Assembly (NCBI RefSeq): GCF_041381155.1
Contig: NC_091137.1
Span: 23,667,655 to 23,731,654 of the forward strand
From: Argopecten irradians
Lineage: Eukaryota > Mollusca > Bivalvia > Pectinida > Pectinidae
DNA length: 64,000 nucleotides
Direction of reading: 5' to 3'
Positions 11,043 to 23,348 of the stretch are shown in pieces. The notes under the pieces are model-generated. The model was not told the DNA's origin. It saw nothing but the letters and a program-made list of their open reading frames with translations, and did no database searches. The position numbers and the translations under genes are program-made. Each line of letters starts with the position of its first letter. The stretch's first letter is position 1.

Positions 11043-12616
11043 TGTCTGTGCCGTTATTGTCATTTTTAACAGAAATGTTGTGTCTCATCTGTGAAATATA
11101 ATGTATCACACGTATCTTTTTTAGGTATTTAGTGTTTTTAGTGTTTTAAGTTATACAGTATCAGTTTAAACTTGTTATAGGTAAAAAATATCATTGTGCT
11201 GTTCAATTTATAATTTACTAAGTGCCTTTATATTACCGTATGAATGCATCCGGTATGATAAAATCTGTGAGTGATTTTGCCCAATGATGTATATATGAGA
11301 AGGATAAGTCACACTGGGTTCGGGGCAAGAACGGCCCAGGAGCTTTTGTGTTTGTGCGCTGGCGGTGACGTTGGGCGACAACTGATTTTCCTTTGATATC
11401 TGCCGGCGCAGCCTTTGATGTAGCTTGCGGGTGCGAGGGTTACCGTCTTACTTTCTGAAGCGTGCTGTTATTTCATGAGCTGTCATTTCTTTTTAAACGA
11501 AAATTTAAGACATTTCCTCTAAATCTTCCATCCTTAAAGCAAGTGGTAAACGTTGTGAAATTTTATTAACTTTAAATTGGTGTTTCGTTTGATTCAATAA
11601 ACAAGCATTTGTTGAGAAAAACGGCTTTTATTCCCAGTACATAGACATCTCACATGGTGTTTAGTAGTGTAAAGAGACAGTGACGAATCCTTCTCACTTA
11701 TAAATCCTTGTTTTGCTAAACAATATTTGCATAGTCCAGTATGATAAATACCTTTAAATATAGTAATTATTCCACTTATCATATCATTCAAATTGAATTT
11801 ATTTGATAATAGAGATCTCAGTTCTTCTCACAATATAAACCTAAAATGTTATAAACTTTTTCCATAACATTTTTTTTTGTAAAATATGCAATTGTATAGT
11901 TGTTGATCTCATTAAGATTTGCTTTTGTCGTCTGTTTATATAACATTGTCAGTAGTGAAGTGGAGGAGAATTATTATTAGTCAATACTAGATGACTTTAT
12001 ATTGATACATGAGTGACGTAATTAGGGTATGATGATAAAAACAGATCTGTGGACTGTCGAATATGACCAAGATTTTATACCCAAGAATTTTCTTTGAAAG
12101 TCTTTTGAAGAGGTTATGGATCACATTATATGACAAGATGTTGCCAAAATATGCATGCGAGATATTAGATATAGGAAGTAAAGGTTGTTTTTACATGTTG
12201 TTTGTTATAAATGCAAACTTTCAAAAGGTAAAGGTATCTTTGTACTTTTATAAATTTTAAAAAGAGTTTCATTGTTATTTCTTATTTAATTATTGTGTTA
12301 CTATCATACATTTGTATTTGTATACTATCCACCTTCAAAAGTTAAGAACATTAAAAGTTTTTCCCAATTTAATTGAACCTTAACTAAGATAATATTGTAG
12401 TATTATTTATTACTCTACATTTGTCCCCGTTTTGGGGATTATCTTAAACATCATAACATTCAGGATTTTTTGTTGTATAGGTTTGTTAAGAATAGGTGCT
12501 ATACCGCAAAGTATTTTATCATTAAAAAATGAAGGGACATATAATTTTTCTGCAGGTCTATTAAAACTCACAAACTTCACACTTTTATTACACTTGAACA
12601 GTTGGAGCTTTTCATT

Positions 12617-13360
12617 TATTAGGTCATCATACCCGAAGGGTCAGGATGACCTATTGTCATCATGCACCGTCCGTCATCGTGCGGTGTGCGGCGTGCGTAA
12701 ACTTTTCATTCAAACGACTTTTTCTCAATTTCCGAAAGGCCCAGGGTAATGATATTTGGCATGTAGCATGCTGGGATGAAGGCTACCAATTTTATTCAAA
12801 TAAATGACCTTGATCTTCTTTCAAGGTCACAGAGGTCAAAGAGGCTAAAATCTTTAAATGACTTCTTCTCAAGACCCAGAAGGCCCAGGTTACTGATATT
12901 TGGCCTGTAGCATGCTGGGATGAAGGGCTACCAAGTTTGTTCAAGTGAATGACCTTGACCTTCATTTAAGGTCACAGGGGTCAAATAGGCTTAAAATCCT
13001 TTAAACAACTTCTTGTGAATAACTAAGAGGCCTAGAGACCTGATATTGGGCCTGTAACATGCTTGGATGAAGGGCTATCAAGTTTGTTCAAATGAATGAC
13101 CTTGATCTTCATTCAAGGTCACAGGGGTCAAAAAAGCTAAAATCTTTAAACATATTCTTGTCAAGAACCAGAAGGCCCAGGGTACTGATATGGGGCATAT
13201 AGTTTGCTGGGATGAAGGGCTGCCAAGTTTGTTCAATTGAATGACCTTGATCTTCATTCAAGGTCACAGGGGTCAAAGAGGCTGAAATCTTTAAACGACT
13301 ACGTTGTATTGTGCTAATAGTCAGATGACCGTTAAGGCCCATGGGCCCCCTGTCTTTTAA
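12617..13360. mobile_element. Tandem-repeat-bearing interspersed element
   Basis: Starts near TTAGGTCATCATACCCG and ends ...CAGATGACCGTTAAGGCCCATGGGCCCCC. Inside are about four diverged ~165-bp units carrying 'CAGAAGGCCCAGG', 'AGCATGCTGGGATGAAGG' and 'AAGGTCACAGGGGTCAAA'. The GGCCCATGGGCC palindrome near the end would form a hairpin, as in Helitron-like 3' ends; that class assignment is inferred. No protein is encoded. Confidence 0.6.
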
Positions 13361-15689
13361 ATACAGATTGGATATACACCAATAGTATAAATCCCTCGAT
13401 CACACCTTTTATCTTTACTGAGTATTGTTCAAAATTCTGATTTTGTTCTTTAGGTGGTGTACTTAACAATCTATAAATAATTGTTGGTAATGGTTAATTA
13501 CGAGTTATACATGTTATAGGTTTAGATAAATATGCGAATTTATATCATTATGTATTGCAGTGAATATACACTTGAAGTATGATATTTGTTGCAAGATTTC
13601 TTGTTAATTAATAATTGACAGTTTGCCAGCCGTCATTTAAACCACATGTGACTTAACGTTTTGTATTGTGTTTGCTACGATGTTTGCTCCGATGTTGAAT
13701 AGTTACATGTGTGTTTGCAAACACAAGGCATGGCTTTATTACACCTAGCGATTGTGAGAATTAACATAACTATTTGAAAATTCTTTTCATAAAGTAATAA
13801 TTCCTGTTGATATTCCATTTTCATTTGTTTGCTAAATTCACCATTCATGTGGATTTTACAATTTTATTTCTCGTTATCTTTATTCACATAAAACTCACTT
13901 GAATATGAATTTTTGTTTTCAATACAATACATTGCCAATCTGAATATGATTTTGTTTGTTTATGTATTCAGATTTTGTTTTTGTGTGTTTATATATCGAA
14001 ATTGATAGTATTTATATTTTTACAACACTACTTAAGAATGTTTAAACTGTTACGTTGAGTAACGATTAACAAACTTCTTGCACATTTGACACAGAAATTT
14101 TCCCGTTTCATATGTAATTAGTTTTATATCAAACAGATCGCTATTTCGATCACTAAGTATCAACGGCAAGATATTAAAGATAACAATAGCAAAAACATTG
14201 ATTCTTTTAATAATTTATAAATGTATCTGAACCGTCTTATCACAATCTAGTATAACTAAAAATGATAAAAATAACAATAACATTATATTGTATTATATTA
14301 TAATACATTATATTATATTATATTAAACAGTTATAATTCAGCAGTACAACATAGAAAAACAAGCAAAAATAACAAGGAACAAGCCTTTAACATTCACCAA
14401 AGGTTTGTTCTAGTAAATGTTGCATGATATAACATAAAAAATGTCTTTTTGACATTTCAAATATATATTTATTAATTACTATTAACCAAACTGTATTATT
14501 CACACTTTTCGAAAAACTACCGGCTCAATTAAAATCGACCAAATTCTGCATTAAATAACAGATTTAATTTACAGATTCATGTCTTAAAATAGGAAAATCA
14601 TGTAACTGCAAGAAGACATCAGATGTTTACGTATTGAATGTAAGTTACCGTAAGATTATGCTGAAGTTGGTTGGCAGAATTTACGTATATATATATATCT
14701 AACCTGTAAATTATGCTTATAAAGAAAATGCTTGGCAATGTCAATTATACCGTGTGACAACACAAACAACTATTGAACAATAAACACTGAGTATTGACTT
14801 GTATCGCATGAAAGCTAAAATATATAGCAAGATAAACATATAACAAAAACTATAATGTTATAACTGGTCATGGTACAGTAAATAGCCTTTTCACGAAGAC
14901 ACATGTATAGTAGCACCGTGACTATATTTATACCATGTAGCTATTGTTTTATTATATATAATATATAAACACTAGTAAAATTCGATATAAAAGATTCACT
15001 GTTAGTGTAGGACACGTGGCATGTCATCTCATTTACGATTCAGATTGTAAGAATTCTTAGACGCATAATCAATTAATCTCGTATATGAAGTTTTCGTCCT
15101 CTAGAAAATGTTCAATATCTTAATACAATAAGCATCTACTGGTAAATATATTTCACTACCTGTTTCCTTTATGGTGTTAATTTTTCATGCGTTGTGGATT
15201 AATACCATACTAAATAGAAAATGATTTTAAATTACATATATTACGAGATGATTAATTTTGCATTAAAACAAATACAATATTTTTTGCGAAGATTGTAATA
15301 TTTGTTTCGAGAAATCGGATCCTGGAGAGGTTTCTTAAAAAGAAGTCTTACAGTCGCAATTAAGAGGCCAAGTAAAATATTGGAATACAAGTGATACAGC
15401 GGGATATATGGAACATTTACATTTGTACCGAGGCTGTGTAACTTTTCACTGTAAAATATACCAGTTCTTATGACATATAGCCTGCTATATTGACGTTAAC
15501 GACATATACACCATGGCAATCTGATAACGATTAATTTACATGCATGACTTCAAACATTCGTCCTGATCAGCTAAACGAAATATTACTGTAAACCGAATAC
15601 TTTCGCGTGCGATTTATTTTCTCGTAATTCGCAACCAATCAGAAATCGCGAAAATGAATTAATTAGAAGTGCCCATATACAATTAAATC

Positions 15690-16135
15690 GCTGTTATTGC
15701 CATAAAAACGCCAAATAAAGTCATGTCGTGAAATGTAGTTGGGCATAAATACGCCAAATAAAGTCATGTCGTGAAATGAAGTTGGGCATAAATACGCAAA
15801 GTAAAGTCATGACGTGAAATGTAGTTGGGCATAAAAACTTCAAATTAAGTCATGCCGTAATATGGGCATAAATACGCAAAATTAAGTCATGCCGTGAAAT
15901 GTAGTTGGGCATGAATACGTAAATTAAAGTCATGACGTGAGATGTAGTTGGGCATAAAAACGGAAAATTAAGTCATGCCGTAATATGGGTATAAATACGC
16001 AAAATTAAGTCATGCCGTGATATGTAGTTCGGCATAAATACGCAAAATTAAGTCATCGTGAAATGTAGATGGGCATAAAGACGCAAAATTAAGTCAACGT
16101 GAAAATGTAAATGGGTATAAATACGCAAATTTAAG
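15690..16135. repeat. 43-bp minisatellite with TTTCGCG-type leader, array 1
   Basis: About ten units of GGGCATAAATACGC...AAGTCATG...GTGAAATGTAGTT. The preceding 15585-15660 has TACTGTAAACCGAATAC and GATTTATTTTCTCG, the head of a common bivalve-type element. The same unit is reiterated at 27240-27540. Confidence 0.85.
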
Positions 16136-16420
16136 TCGACGCGACCACATGTTATTTTACAGTCTTACATTATCTTGCCAAAGTAATCTATACTTGTTTA
16201 CTCCGAGGTTAATTTGATGTTTACTGTGTAAACTTACTTATACATATTGGCGAATCCAAACATTAGTTTACTAGCACGTCTGGCATTGATGATATATATA
16301 ACGTCAGCACAGTCCCGATGACATGCAGAAATTACACAAGATTTTGTCGCATCATTAAAGACATAAAAAAGCAATAAAATAAGGTTACCTCTAAAATATG
16401 TTTACAGGAATTTCTGACGA

Positions 16421-16563
16421 CTAAATAAAAACAATTTGACGTTCCTCAATATTTTGTCTACATATGTGGCATATGCGTAGCGAACTGGCGCAAACCCGAC
16501 AGCACGTGTGTCCGCATGGGTGTAGCCTGGTGTCTCTGGGGTTCATCATACAAATGTTACACT
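16421..16563 (-). CDS. Claudin-RING exon 8 (C3HC4 RING finger, stop)
   Basis: Spacing C-x2-C-x11-C-x-H-x2-C-x2-C-x6-C-x2-C in CNICMMNPRDTRLHPCGH followed by TCCRVCASSLRICHICR. It ends EERQIVFI then TAG at 16421-16423. This resembles the C-terminal RINGs of IAP/MDM2/Neuralized-type ligases. The acceptor lies at 16564-16565. Confidence 0.85.
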
Positions 16564-19500
16564 CTGGAATATAATAAATACATAAATAAATATTGCATTA
16601 TGCACAAACAATAATTCATTCAAATAAGGACAATTACGTGGGCAAACGAGAGATAATACAAAATATTACACGTTACAAGGACATATAGCAATAGATTACA
16701 CTAAAGTCCTGTAAAAGATAAATACATATACAATAGATTCTATATTCAAATGATTGGCAAAGGATAGATAATACAAATATTACGCATTTAAAAAGAAACA
16801 GATTACTAATATTAAATGTTCACTAAAAAGACAAATAAAACAAATATAAATATATTGTACTGTTGCAATATTACGCCCTGAAACGATCGGGAATGTGTCT
16901 GGATGCGTATGCGTGTACGTGCAGACATGAACGTTTGCGAATTGGTACGTGTGCGTTTTTATGTACAGGATGGTGATAATAGCGAATGAATGCATGCATT
17001 TTATAAAGTTGTCAGAATGACTGCTTTCGTTTGAAATTAGCCTTAATGCTGATGTGTTCTTAAGACAACTAACTTAAATAGTATACAAACCGAAAGTAAA
17101 AACATCATCTGAAATTCGAAAAATTATGGGTGTATTGCGTTTTAATTCTATTATAACACTAGACAGAAATAACAAAAAGATTCAAATATCACAAACGACA
17201 AGATATAGCGATTCAAAAGTGAAAAGTATTGTAATCCTTTGATCTAATATGTATTCAAAATTCACGGTAAACATGCATAATATTAAGCATGCATACAATG
17301 GATAATATGGAAACAAACGCGAATGTACTCATGCTTAGTACATCTCATCAACTTATTTTAATAGCTCACACAGCATATGTACCACATTTACTCAATCGAG
17401 ATAATAATCTGATAAGTAATGAATATAATCAAATTTCTAAACAAGAATACGCTTTAGGAAAGTTAAAGAAATGAGGAAGAAGGAAGTGATGAATAAAACA
17501 AGAGGTATGTTAAAGCTATATCTTTAAATCAAATTAACGCAAATCAAACCTCATCAAGTCAGACTAAAACCAAACAATATCGACAGCAGGGACAAATCAT
17601 CTAGGACGGAAGATGTACTAATTCTAGCAAATTCGTCAGGAACAAACAGCATTGATATGCCATAGTCAGGTTGAGAGTGTACTGACGGGAGTGTGAATAA
17701 GAATGATAAAATGTTTAAACCTGGTTGGATCACGGGAGTTGTGGGTTCTGTTTGATTACACTCTGAAGAACAGAATTTTCAATGCATTTACAAAACAACA
17801 TTATCTTAGAATCATATCTTTCCTCGCCGATTTGTTTTCATTTCTGTAACTGACAACTATTCATGTGCTTATTTTCGGTTTTGAGGTGTAAGCAAAAAGT
17901 AGTTTTGTGATCCTTATTAATTCACCGGAAAAAAAGTGTTACAACCAACTAATTCCTTTCAAAGTACATAAAGAAAATGTCTACCTGGCTCGTCCACTTC
18001 TTCATTCACAGGAATTTGAGCCCCTCTACGAGATCTCCCTACAAATAAATCATGAAAACAACACATACTACGTGACACGAAACATTCGTTAAGTCGTTGT
18101 GTGTCAACCTTTGTGTTTGGATAATGTTCTTTTGAATTGCAGTTATGAATACATTAATGCTTAGCCAACATAATTTGAAAATCCAATGCTCTAAAATATT
18201 TCCCCTTTTGTTCATATTATGTATTTATTTAGCTATTGCCACACTTTCAGTAAGGAATCTCTACAATCTAATCCACTGATATTGGACTTTGATACTCTAT
18301 CTTGAAATTCGGTCATGTATGAATAGCTTTTTATTTCTCGATGAATTATTTTTAGAATGATATTATGCAGCATTTGCAAAACAATAATCTCTTTAGGTTT
18401 AGACTTATGTCTAAATTGGTTAACAGTGGAAGCTACATGCTTATTTTACATCATATTTTAGAAGCTATAAAATACTTTATTTAAAACTAAAATATCATTA
18501 TGTATTGATCACACACTACACTTAATGTAAATAATAGAGATAACTTATAAAACCTAGATAGTAAAATTCATTTTTTATGAGCACATCATACGATATAACT
18601 GAAGCACATTTATAGGTTCTCATGGAATTTATTACATCCGTAATATACAGTCGTTATTACAGAAACGGTGTAATGTGTAGGTGTGCGTACACATGTTAAC
18701 CATTCTTTATAAAATCAAGTCTTACTATGAAAAGTTAGCAGATACATTCGCTCTTTCAAGGATATCAAACTCTGCCGCAATGCTTGAACATATGTTGACG
18801 GTCTTTCTTCGTCTGCAAGAAAAGTGTGAAATAGTCGTTGGATAAGAGAATCGAAGGAAAGGCTAGTGTATATCTACTTATCTCTGGTGAAGTGACCACA
18901 TTACAGTAATAGAAATTTCACTACTAGATTTGGATTTCTAAATATAACAGATCAAATAGAAGACTCTACAAAAACTTCTGAATCCGGAATAACTCTAATT
19001 AATATGCAAATACATACTTCCTTTTCTTTACATATTATAAAAGTATCTTTTTAATGTGAGTAATACCACATGATGTTTTTAAAGCTATTTGCATTCCAAT
19101 ATAATTATTGCTAATAAGACTTGAGTTACGCTTTATAGAAACGAGCCTTTGCTGTTTAAGGTTTTCAATGTGCAGTCTATATGGATCATTTATGCACGTC
19201 TGCAACAATGACTATGGAAACATTTTTGTTTTAAATATTTCATGACATCTGTATAATTGTTACAATAACAATTCTATTTCATTACCGGAAATGTTCTTCA
19301 TTCAGATTCTAAAACATAAAAGTTGATTTTATGACATTGACCTGTATTCGTACCTATTCCGGACAATACAAACCTGTACGAATGGTTGATTCGTTTTCGT
19401 TTCCGATGCTGTTTTCCGATAGGACTTTTGCACACCCTAAAACAACGATTATTCTATAACTAAAATATTTCCGTATGTTCTGTTTGTAACGATAGCTATA

Positions 19501-22500
19501 TACTGCGAATCAATTATATTTAACAGGATATCTATTTTCGCGTTACTTAGAAATGTTATCAATAAGAAAATCATATCTCGTATAATTGGTTCCATAAAAT
19601 TGATTATAGACAACGGCGTATCAATTCAATTGAGATGGTTACTTATAAAAAAAAGTTTGCAAAATCACGTTTTCATCGATGTGTCGAAATTCTTTCCTTG
19701 ATGTAAAGTACAAAATACTTTGAATAGATGCAGCGTTACTTACTAAGTGATCTTATGCTAAACGTATTAATGCTTAATAAATTAGCCATTTACTAATTAT
19801 AGATAAGTCTTGACAAGTTAACAACTATATTATCCCGAATGTAAGTATGGAGAACACTTACGTTTTATTACGAATTCCATGATGAATAATACAATCATGA
19901 CAAAAACAACAACACTCAAGATGAAAGCATCCTCAAAATGGGAATGTACGCCTGGCTCCTTTTTCACGTTGACAACATACATAGCAATGTTTGTCACCAG
20001 CAAAATACCTTAAAGCAGTCAAATTAAAAGAAAGTATCGCTGATATATTAATGTCTTCATTCATGATATAAAATGGCACCACATGTTTGCCTTTGGATTG
20101 AAAAAAATACAAATTAAGTTGGCATTTTCCACACTCTGTTTCACTTATTAACATAGTATAATGCACAAAATGTAAATATGAATGTTATTCACTTTTATTT
20201 TTTCCAGTTATGGTCACCTGCAATAAGAAATACCTTGGGTACGCATGGTCACAAATGACAAATGGTTATTTTTTTTATTATTCACTGTTTTTGTAATATT
20301 TATGATAATACAATATATTGTGCGGAAAGTCATTGGCTTGGTTATCTTCATGCTAGAATAGAACGTACCTGTAGCTATTTGAGTGATCAAAAGAGGGGCT
20401 CGAAACGTTCGAAAATAAAGGTGAAGAGTACAGAAAATCACTGCAAGCAAACAGGTGGCAAAAGCCATCATAGTGACATCACGACAGGTGAGAAACCAGC
20501 CTGTAAATGTGAGGAAATAAAATACAAACTAAACTATACATATAAACGAAGGACAAAGCTGCATATAAAGGACACCAGCTTACTAAAATGTCCTATATAT
20601 ACAGGTGTCCTCTATATAGAAGTTAAGTATATATTACGACTGATGGTTCTGTTATCTATAGCAGGTTTGACTGTAGTTAAGTAACTTAACTTTCACGGAT
20701 GTCGCGACTTTGACTTAAAAAAGAAATACTTTTAACGAAATCAAGTCCCATGTACACGGTATGAGTGTCTGTGGTGATTGGGGTATGTTTTGGGAGATAG
20801 CGGTACACTTCATGCTGTGTCCCATTGTGCTAGCGAGATCTGTCAACGTTATAGCGCTACCTTACAGATACTTACCTGGTATATCTGCGTAAAAGTATGT
20901 AATACCACTGCAGCAGGTGAGTGAGTCCTGCTGACGACACTGGGACCACATTCCCATCCGTACGATCACGTTTGAGTAGTGTGTACTGACCACGCTGAAC
21001 CACAAAGAACTAAAAATCGCAACACTAAACAACACAAACATCAGGAGATGTAGAAGCCAGGTGACCACGTAACGTGCGCGATTTTCCTCTGGTACTGCAT
21101 CATATACTTGACAAATAATTTTCGGAAGACCAATCCCTATTATAAAAATGAATGTCTTCCCTAAGTTCAACAATTTTCCATCGCACACAATAACAGGAGG
21201 AATGCCAAACAGCACTACAGTTATAATCATTACATAAAAAGCACCTGAATCATTTTCCGACACTATCTGGTAGCCACCTGTATTGATACTACCATATAAT
21301 TTATTTTGATGCAGCAATGTCGCCGACAGTACCAAAGTCCCTGCAAGAAAAATGAATAAAATACGTTTTAATTATTGAATAGCCGTGTAATTAAACCATT
21401 CATAAATTAAGCGGCGAATGTATTTTAAAACACTTATTTCGTCTTTTCACATTACAGAATTAGCCCCTTGCGGGTAGGTATCGATTGTTACGTTACTATT
21501 TTGTGAGCGTAATTCACGTCGTTTTCTCGGGAAAGTATGACGTTAATCCCGCACACACATGGCGTAACAATCAATACCTACTTACAAGAACAGATAACTC
21601 TGTAATATAAACATACATTTAATTTATAGAGTTACAGATGATGACATATGCTTAGATAAATAAACACAACAGAATTACCTATCTATACGTTCGATGGTAT
21701 GGTCATTAATGTATCGTAACTAAGTTGTTGATGTACTTATTACAGAGAAAACGTAGCACCATACATCCTCGGGGGAGACAGCAGGAGATCGTAACAGAAA
21801 ACTTCCATACTTTCTTCATGAAATCATTGAAAAGTCATAGAGTTGGCATCGAAACAATTTTCTTCAAGGTACAAGGCCCTCATTAGAGCCTTTTCTAGAA
21901 TGGACGAAGAGTTTTGACAATAATTGGAGGAATTGCATCAGGGTCACTTCAAAAGGGAGTCCGACCAATGCAGTTTTGAGAGAAGACATCAAACATGTTG
22001 AACTTGGAGAGATATCTACACGATATAAACACGTTTGACATATTAAGCAAACATATTATCGTGAATAGAAAAAAAAAATGGAAAAAAATGATAACAAATA
22101 AAGATATTATCGAAAATTAACTTTGTTCTTTTACTTACAGTTAACGACCATAACGAAAGACATTGCAACACATCCCATGTTGATACATCTCTCATCAGCG
22201 TCGTCATCCCGTGAGCATTGCTTAGCTGTACAAATCACTAGGAGTAGGACTGAAATTCCTAAAGCAACGCCGAGTAAATTCCTCACCACATGAAGAGTGT
22301 GTATGGCCTGAGGGTCTGAAGTAAAACACAGAAACAAATGGACATGTATTTTGGTATATTTTACTATTAACCTTTTTTGGATACAATATTTAGCCAATGT
22401 CAGTTTTGAAACACTTTTTTTTTCGCTCAAAGTCCATCACAGTAAATTGCTATAAATTATTTTATTCTTAGATATTACCTTTGAAGTCATGGACAAGGAG

Positions 22501-23348
22501 CAAACAAATCATCATATTATTTTGTCTATATGGCTGGTTATTTACACGGGTAATCATTTTCGCGATTTGAACAAAAATGAGAGTTAAGGCTAAAGCTATG
22601 CAGCCAAAAATTTGGAGCACTACATGAATATTATATTATGAATATTGTAAAAATGATAGAATTGAATTTTAGCAGGCTATAATTTTCACGATCTAGCTTT
22701 AAAGGTTTATATTTCTCAATATTTCGCGAAAAATATCACCCCCGCGAAAATAGCTAGATATACTTTATATGTTAGAATGTATAGAAAACTTACAAATTTC
22801 ACCATAAAATGTAATTTACATGAACACTAAATGCACCGAGGACATACAATTCGTGGATGGTCGACGGAGCGATATAATGGAATTATATCAAACTACATTC
22901 AAACCTGTAATTTTAAGCTTTTGAGGTGATGAAGTTATTTGTTACGTTACGATACATCAGCATTAAGTCTTACTTAAAACGAAAGTAGTTACTCTGATAA
23001 CTTAACATTTCCAATCAGCAATGCATGTACACATTCACACATTCATCCGAAAGCTCGCTCTTGCTTTACTTTTTGAGATATATCCCTATAAAATCGATTT
23101 CTCTCAATGATGTCTGACAAACCGTCATGTGAATAGCCTTACTCACCCGTCTCCAGTCCGAGGCCTCCGCTGCACGATACACTGTCGTTGTACAGATATT
23201 GATGCCATAGCCCCTGGTGTCCGTTATATGTTATATTATCAGAACTATACACTGTATAAGACTTCCAAGTTGGGGACGAAAATCCGGCTATAAGAAGTAT
23301 AACCCCTACTGTGAATAAGTTTGAACGTATATAATTGAGGACCGACAT
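16421..23348 (-). CDS. Double claudin-like membrane protein with C-terminal RING finger (predicted E3 ligase)
   Basis: Eight exons: 23147-23348, 22139-22315, 20876-21340, 20369-20500, 19862-20008, 19374-19436, 18726-18812, 16421-16563. All seven introns are phase 1; 1416 nt give 471 residues and one stop. Module 1 (about 11-179): TM1, an ectoloop with claudin-style GLW (46-48) and C59, TM2 80-98, TM3 115-136, TM4 159-179. Module 2 (about 219-373): TM1', an ectoloop with GMW (256-258), C261 and CC269-270, TM2' 292-311, TM3' 317-338, TM4' 353-373. A charged linker leads to a C3HC4 RING: C426, C429, C441, H443, C446, C449, C456, C459. Eight spans put both termini and the RING in the cytosol. Substrate unknown. 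The claudin kinship rests on motif and topology, not on an alignment. Confidence 0.75.
16566..18725 (-). other. Intron 7 of the claudin-RING gene
   Basis: AT-rich, about 2.2 kb. Short plus-strand frames at 17289 and 17907 have no support. I see no further exon, though a small one cannot be excluded. Confidence 0.5.
18726..18812 (-). CDS. Claudin-RING exon 7 (linker before the RING)
   Basis: Acceptor CTTTTCTTGCAG, donor GTAAGA at 18725. Encodes DEERPSTYVQALRQSLISLK, likely helical, then ERMYLLTFH. Joining to the RING exon forms the Lys just before C426. An earlier donor-like GTATCT would put a stop in the RING frame. Confidence 0.65.
19374..19436 (-). CDS. Claudin-RING exon 6 (linker)
   Basis: 63-nt exon, acceptor TTGTTTTAG, donor GTTTGT. 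Encodes CAKVLSENSIGNENESTIRT, a polar cytosolic linker. Small, but bounded by good sites in the right phase. Confidence 0.6.
19862..20008 (-). CDS. Claudin-RING exon 5 (TM3', TM4')
   Basis: Acceptor TGACTGCTTTAAG, donor GTAAGT. Encodes GILLVTNIAMYVVNVKKEPG, then FILSVVVFVMIVLFIMEFVI. Phase fits both neighbours. Confidence 0.72.
20369..20500 (-). CDS. Claudin-RING exon 4 (TM2')
   Basis: Acceptor CACATTTACAG, donor GTACGT. Encodes GWFLTCRDVTMMAFATCLL and a TM span, then RTFRAPLLITQIAT. A plus-strand 140-codon frame here is antisense noise. Confidence 0.75.
20876..21340 (-). CDS. Claudin-RING exon 3 (TM3-TM4 and start of module 2)
   Basis: Largest exon, 465 nt, acceptor TTTCTTGCAG, donor GTAAGT. 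It completes module 1, adds a hydrophobic stretch (TFIFIIGIGLPKII) that may dip into the membrane, then TM1' and the GMW-C-CC ectoloop. Confidence 0.8.
21451..21607. mobile_element. MITE family C, copy 2
   Basis: Same ends (ATTACAGAATTAGC and CTCTGTAAT) and the same GCGGGTAGGTATCGATTGTTACG arm mirrored on the right. Lies in an intron of the claudin-RING gene, between exons 2 and 3. Confidence 0.75.
22139..22315 (-). CDS. Claudin-RING exon 2 (TM2, start of TM3)
   Basis: Acceptor TTACTTCAG and donor GTAAGT. Encodes DPQAIHTLHVVRNLLGVALG, TM2, an acidic loop (SRDDDADER), then the start of TM3. Confidence 0.75.
22540..22760. repeat. TTTCGCG-type interspersed element fragment
   Basis: CATTTTCGCGATTTGAAC near one end and ATTTCGCGAAAAATATC plus CCCGCGAAAATAGC near the other, in inverted arrangement. 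Intron 1 of the claudin-RING gene. Confidence 0.5.
23147..23348 (-). CDS. Claudin-RING exon 1 (start, TM1, first ectoloop)
   Basis: ATG at 23346-23348; a GTG in frame just upstream is not used. Encodes MSVLNYIRSN, TM1, then the W-GLW-C ectoloop with an NIT glycosylation site. Donor GTGAGT at 23146. Confidence 0.75.

Larger units (their letters stand above)
8327..16420. other. Spacer between SLC31 and the claudin-RING gene
   Basis: No gene is recognised. It includes the probable SLC31 3' UTR (AATAAA at 9504-9513), MITE C copy 1, MITE D copy 1, a 42-bp minisatellite, a tandem-repeat-bearing element (12617-13360) and a 43-bp minisatellite (15690-16135). A patch at 11310-11470 is noticeably more GC-rich than its surroundings and is unexplained. 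The rest is AT-rich sequence in which I see nothing. Confidence 0.6.

Noticed and set aside
10648-11069. 100-111-codon frames on both strands
   Set aside because: Created by a 42-bp minisatellite whose period is a multiple of three; no protein-like composition.
20262-20684. 140-codon plus-strand frame
   Set aside because: Antisense to exon 4 of the claudin-RING gene; the minus strand has splice sites in the right phase.
21745-22020. Possible degenerate coding segment (less AT-rich) between claudin-RING exons 2 and 3
   Set aside because: No frame of useful length and no family recognised; left as unexplained intron sequence.
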